Assembly: GCF_000512585.2 (NCBI RefSeq)
Contig: NC_089246.1
Coordinates: 186,001-250,000 of the forward strand
From: Kwoniella bestiolae CBS 10118
Taxonomy: Eukaryota; Basidiomycota; Tremellomycetes; Tremellales; Cryptococcaceae
DNA length: 64,000 nt
Direction of reading: 5' to 3'
In this document: one piece after another, positions 62,801 to 64,000 of the stretch
Numbering within the stretch: the stretch's first letter is position 1
Layout of the letters: the number at the start of each line of letters is the position of its first letter
Notes under the pieces: generated by a model
What the model was told of the DNA's origin: nothing
The model's input: only the letters and a program-made list of their open reading frames with translations
Databases searched by the model: none
Position numbers and translations under genes: made by a program

Positions 62801-63242
62801 TGGGGTGGAAACATATACCTCGGACAGGGCCTATACACGCGAACAAACAGGAAAGATCATCAGTACACCTCAGTCCAGAACGAGTCCGCGTAATGTTGAT
62901 AGACCTTGAAGAGGGAGAAGGATGTACTCACCATCATGTTCATCATACCTATCTACCAAAGTACCCATCTGATAGTTCCATAGTTGGATAGTACCATTAT
63001 GCAACGAAGCAGCTAAGAGCGGTGTTTTAGGGTCTACCCGAGGAACGCAAGCATAGTATCAGTATAGGTCTCGCTTGATCCATTTTATAGTCAATGTGGG
63101 AAGAGGGAACTCACGAAAAGCGATACCCTTCACTCTGGGTGATTTACTCTCGAACTGCAGATCCAAGTGATATCAACGTAAGCTGCACAGCCTAGGTATG
63201 CTTACACCGTGGAAATTAGCTCACCTTGGTGAGCATCTGCAT
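56867..63242 (-). CDS. COP1: Coatomer subunit alpha (alpha-COP) with an internal tandem duplication
   Basis: COPI coat alpha subunit, acting in Golgi-to-ER retrograde traffic and binding dilysine cargo through its N-terminal propeller. It starts MQMLTKFESKSPRVKGIAF at 63242. WD repeats follow (HDGPVRGICFHPTQPIFCSG, HPWDDLVVSASMDLTVRVWD, HDRGVNWASFHPTLPLIVSC, FHPRHELLLSASEDKTIRVW), then the second propeller (MADLSTG, TLSYNPAERAVVVTSP, LLATPTSVVLFDIQQQKVLA), the helical solenoid (YEVLQ-type segments, YRFKLALVRRNYDEVLQII, QDQQTRFDLAIECGNLQVAL), and the C-terminal domain (ELREFLPYNSYNFDDLKS, ending LTASGLRSRV). The region from HDNGLIV to RETGQ is present twice, because 58637-60240 is repeated at 60241-61845. 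If spliced from the donor at 60263 to the acceptor before 60138, the duplication is in frame and adds 451 residues to a protein that normally has about 1,200. Confidence 0.93.
58637..61845. repeat. Recent tandem duplication inside alpha-COP, 1,604 bp unit
   Basis: Unit 1 is 58637-60240 and unit 2 is 60241-61845. The predicted peptides are identical at a fixed offset of 1,604 bp. The only difference I found is one extra T in a T-run (around 60181 versus 61787), which lies in an intron. At the junction gaaaa is followed by gtcag, and the flanks share at most one base, so there is no long homology at the ends. Each unit contains three complete coding exons, plus the last 12 nt and donor of the exon before and the first 23 nt of the intron after. 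Confidence 0.95.
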
Positions 63243-63908
63243 TTTGTCTGATCTCTAGTCCTTATTCGATCCTGACTTGAGTGAAGCAGAGATGCAGGAC
63301 CAAGCCAGTGAAGTGAAGTGATCCAAGGATACTACGCGTTCTCCGACTGTTTGTTGGTCGTTTTCGGGTGTTTCGTGGAGAGTGCGTAGAGACGAAGAGA
63401 GCGAGATGAGAGGAGAGTGCCGTATATGGGGTGGAGAGGGGTATAATGTTATGATTTGTGATATGAGCAATGCTTCGTATGATATATGTGGTTGTATGAG
63501 ATATCAACGTTGGTGCGCTCAACTGACGCAACAGCAACAGCGTGGAGGACGTGACGTGGTGACGGTCAAGTAACTACAAGGTGCCACAACAGAGTTATTC
63601 CCGTAAATCACCGACAAGCAGCTACTGGACATGGTTTCTCGATAACTTGCATGATGATTATTCGTGCATACTGCATACATTGCAATGCATATGTAGCTGA
63701 ATCAAGACACGATAGACGACACTCTGCTCGAGACGTGTCATTAAGCAAAGCAAGACAAGATGCATTTCATATTTTCGCATCAATATAAATCTATCAATTC
63801 CATCTTACTTTTACTTCTACTTCCCACAAAATCCCCAATATCCCCTTCCTCACAATCTAATCTTCTCCCCATTCAAATCTCACTGATATCTATGTTATCA
63901 TTCAGCAG
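63243..63908. other. Intergenic, no gene seen
   Basis: A 666 bp stretch between the alpha-COP start and the 3' end of the next gene. No credible frame was seen. Confidence 0.35.
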
Positions 63909-64000
63909 CTACAGCTCCTCCCTCGCAGCATGTCCCGCAGCCTGAGTATGAGCATGTCCATGCCCATGTCCATGACCATGTTCATCCCCAATAAACCTCG
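63909..64000 (-). CDS. His-rich C-terminus of a gene beyond the right edge
   Basis: Only the last 29 codons before a TAG (63911-63909) are visible: RFIGDEHGHGHGHGHAHTQ, then AAGHAAREEL. The alternating Gly-His run is a possible metal-binding tail. The other two frames are interrupted or biased to Met repeats, so this frame is the best reading. The family cannot be named from so little. Confidence 0.45.
   Translation of the reverse strand, partial: RFIGDEHGHGHGHGHAHTQAAGHAAREEL

Overview
The window is nuclear DNA of a basidiomycete fungus, most likely a Tremellomycete of the Cryptococcus/Kwoniella type. The genes are packed on both strands with short gaps. Most are cut by many small introns (about 45-90 nt) with GTRAGT-like donors. 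The gene set is a typical fungal core: Pma1 proton pump, NDR kinase, Rim20, Ric1, alpha-COP, SPX-RING ligase, microbial opsin and a sterol-aspartylating AspRS fusion. I found no bacterial, viral or transposase genes, no CRISPR array and no convincing tRNA or rRNA gene. Products are recognised from family motifs read in the translations; exon limits are my own splice-site readings.

Layout. 1-2349 (-): an unknown multi-exon gene running off the left edge. 2874-4407 (+): JMJD4-type hydroxylase. 4758-7264 and 8919-11691 (+): two BCS1-like AAA ATPases, each with an apparent lesion, flanking a 1.65 kb gap that holds a diverged promoter-like duplication. 12236-13691 (+): microbial opsin. 14023-15961 (-): unknown protein. 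16931-17373 (-): small repeat protein. 17997-20486 (-): an intact BCS1-like ATPase. 21129-23926 (-): Cbk1/NDR kinase. 24793-25796 (-): small B12D/MLRQ-like membrane protein. 26523-29377 (-): AspRS-DUF2156 fusion (ErdS type), divergent from an alpha/beta hydrolase at 30294-31349 (+). 31640-32029 (-): small membrane ORF resembling only the N-terminus of the BCS1-like proteins. 33434-37810 (+): Pma1-type H+-ATPase. 38841-39534 (+): small secreted protein. 39870-44255 (+): Ric1. 44581-46443 (-): Nur1/Mug154-like nuclear-membrane protein. 47208-50595 (+): Rim20/PalA. 50997-51622 (+): BCS1-like remnant. 51819-54734 (-): SPX-RING protein ending in a CaaX box. 56051-56664 (+): second small secreted protein. 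56867-63242 (-): alpha-COP carrying a 1.6 kb internal tandem duplication. 63909-64000 (-): His-rich C-terminus of a gene running off the right edge.

How the genes relate. The ErdS-type fusion and the divergent hydrolase form a plausible make-and-remove pair for aminoacylated sterol. Ric1 and alpha-COP act in Golgi traffic. Rim20 (alkaline pH signalling), Pma1 (proton export) and SPX-RING (phosphate sensing) are ion and nutrient homeostasis genes, but nothing suggests they are co-regulated. Five BCS1-like loci are scattered over 47 kb: one looks intact, two have a single lesion, one is N-terminal only and one is internally deleted. This looks like a family in birth-and-death turnover.

The observations most worth checking are the 451-codon in-frame duplication in alpha-COP, the ErdS/hydrolase pair, the decaying BCS1-like family, the CVIM terminus on the SPX-RING protein, and the opsin with serine at the proton-donor position.
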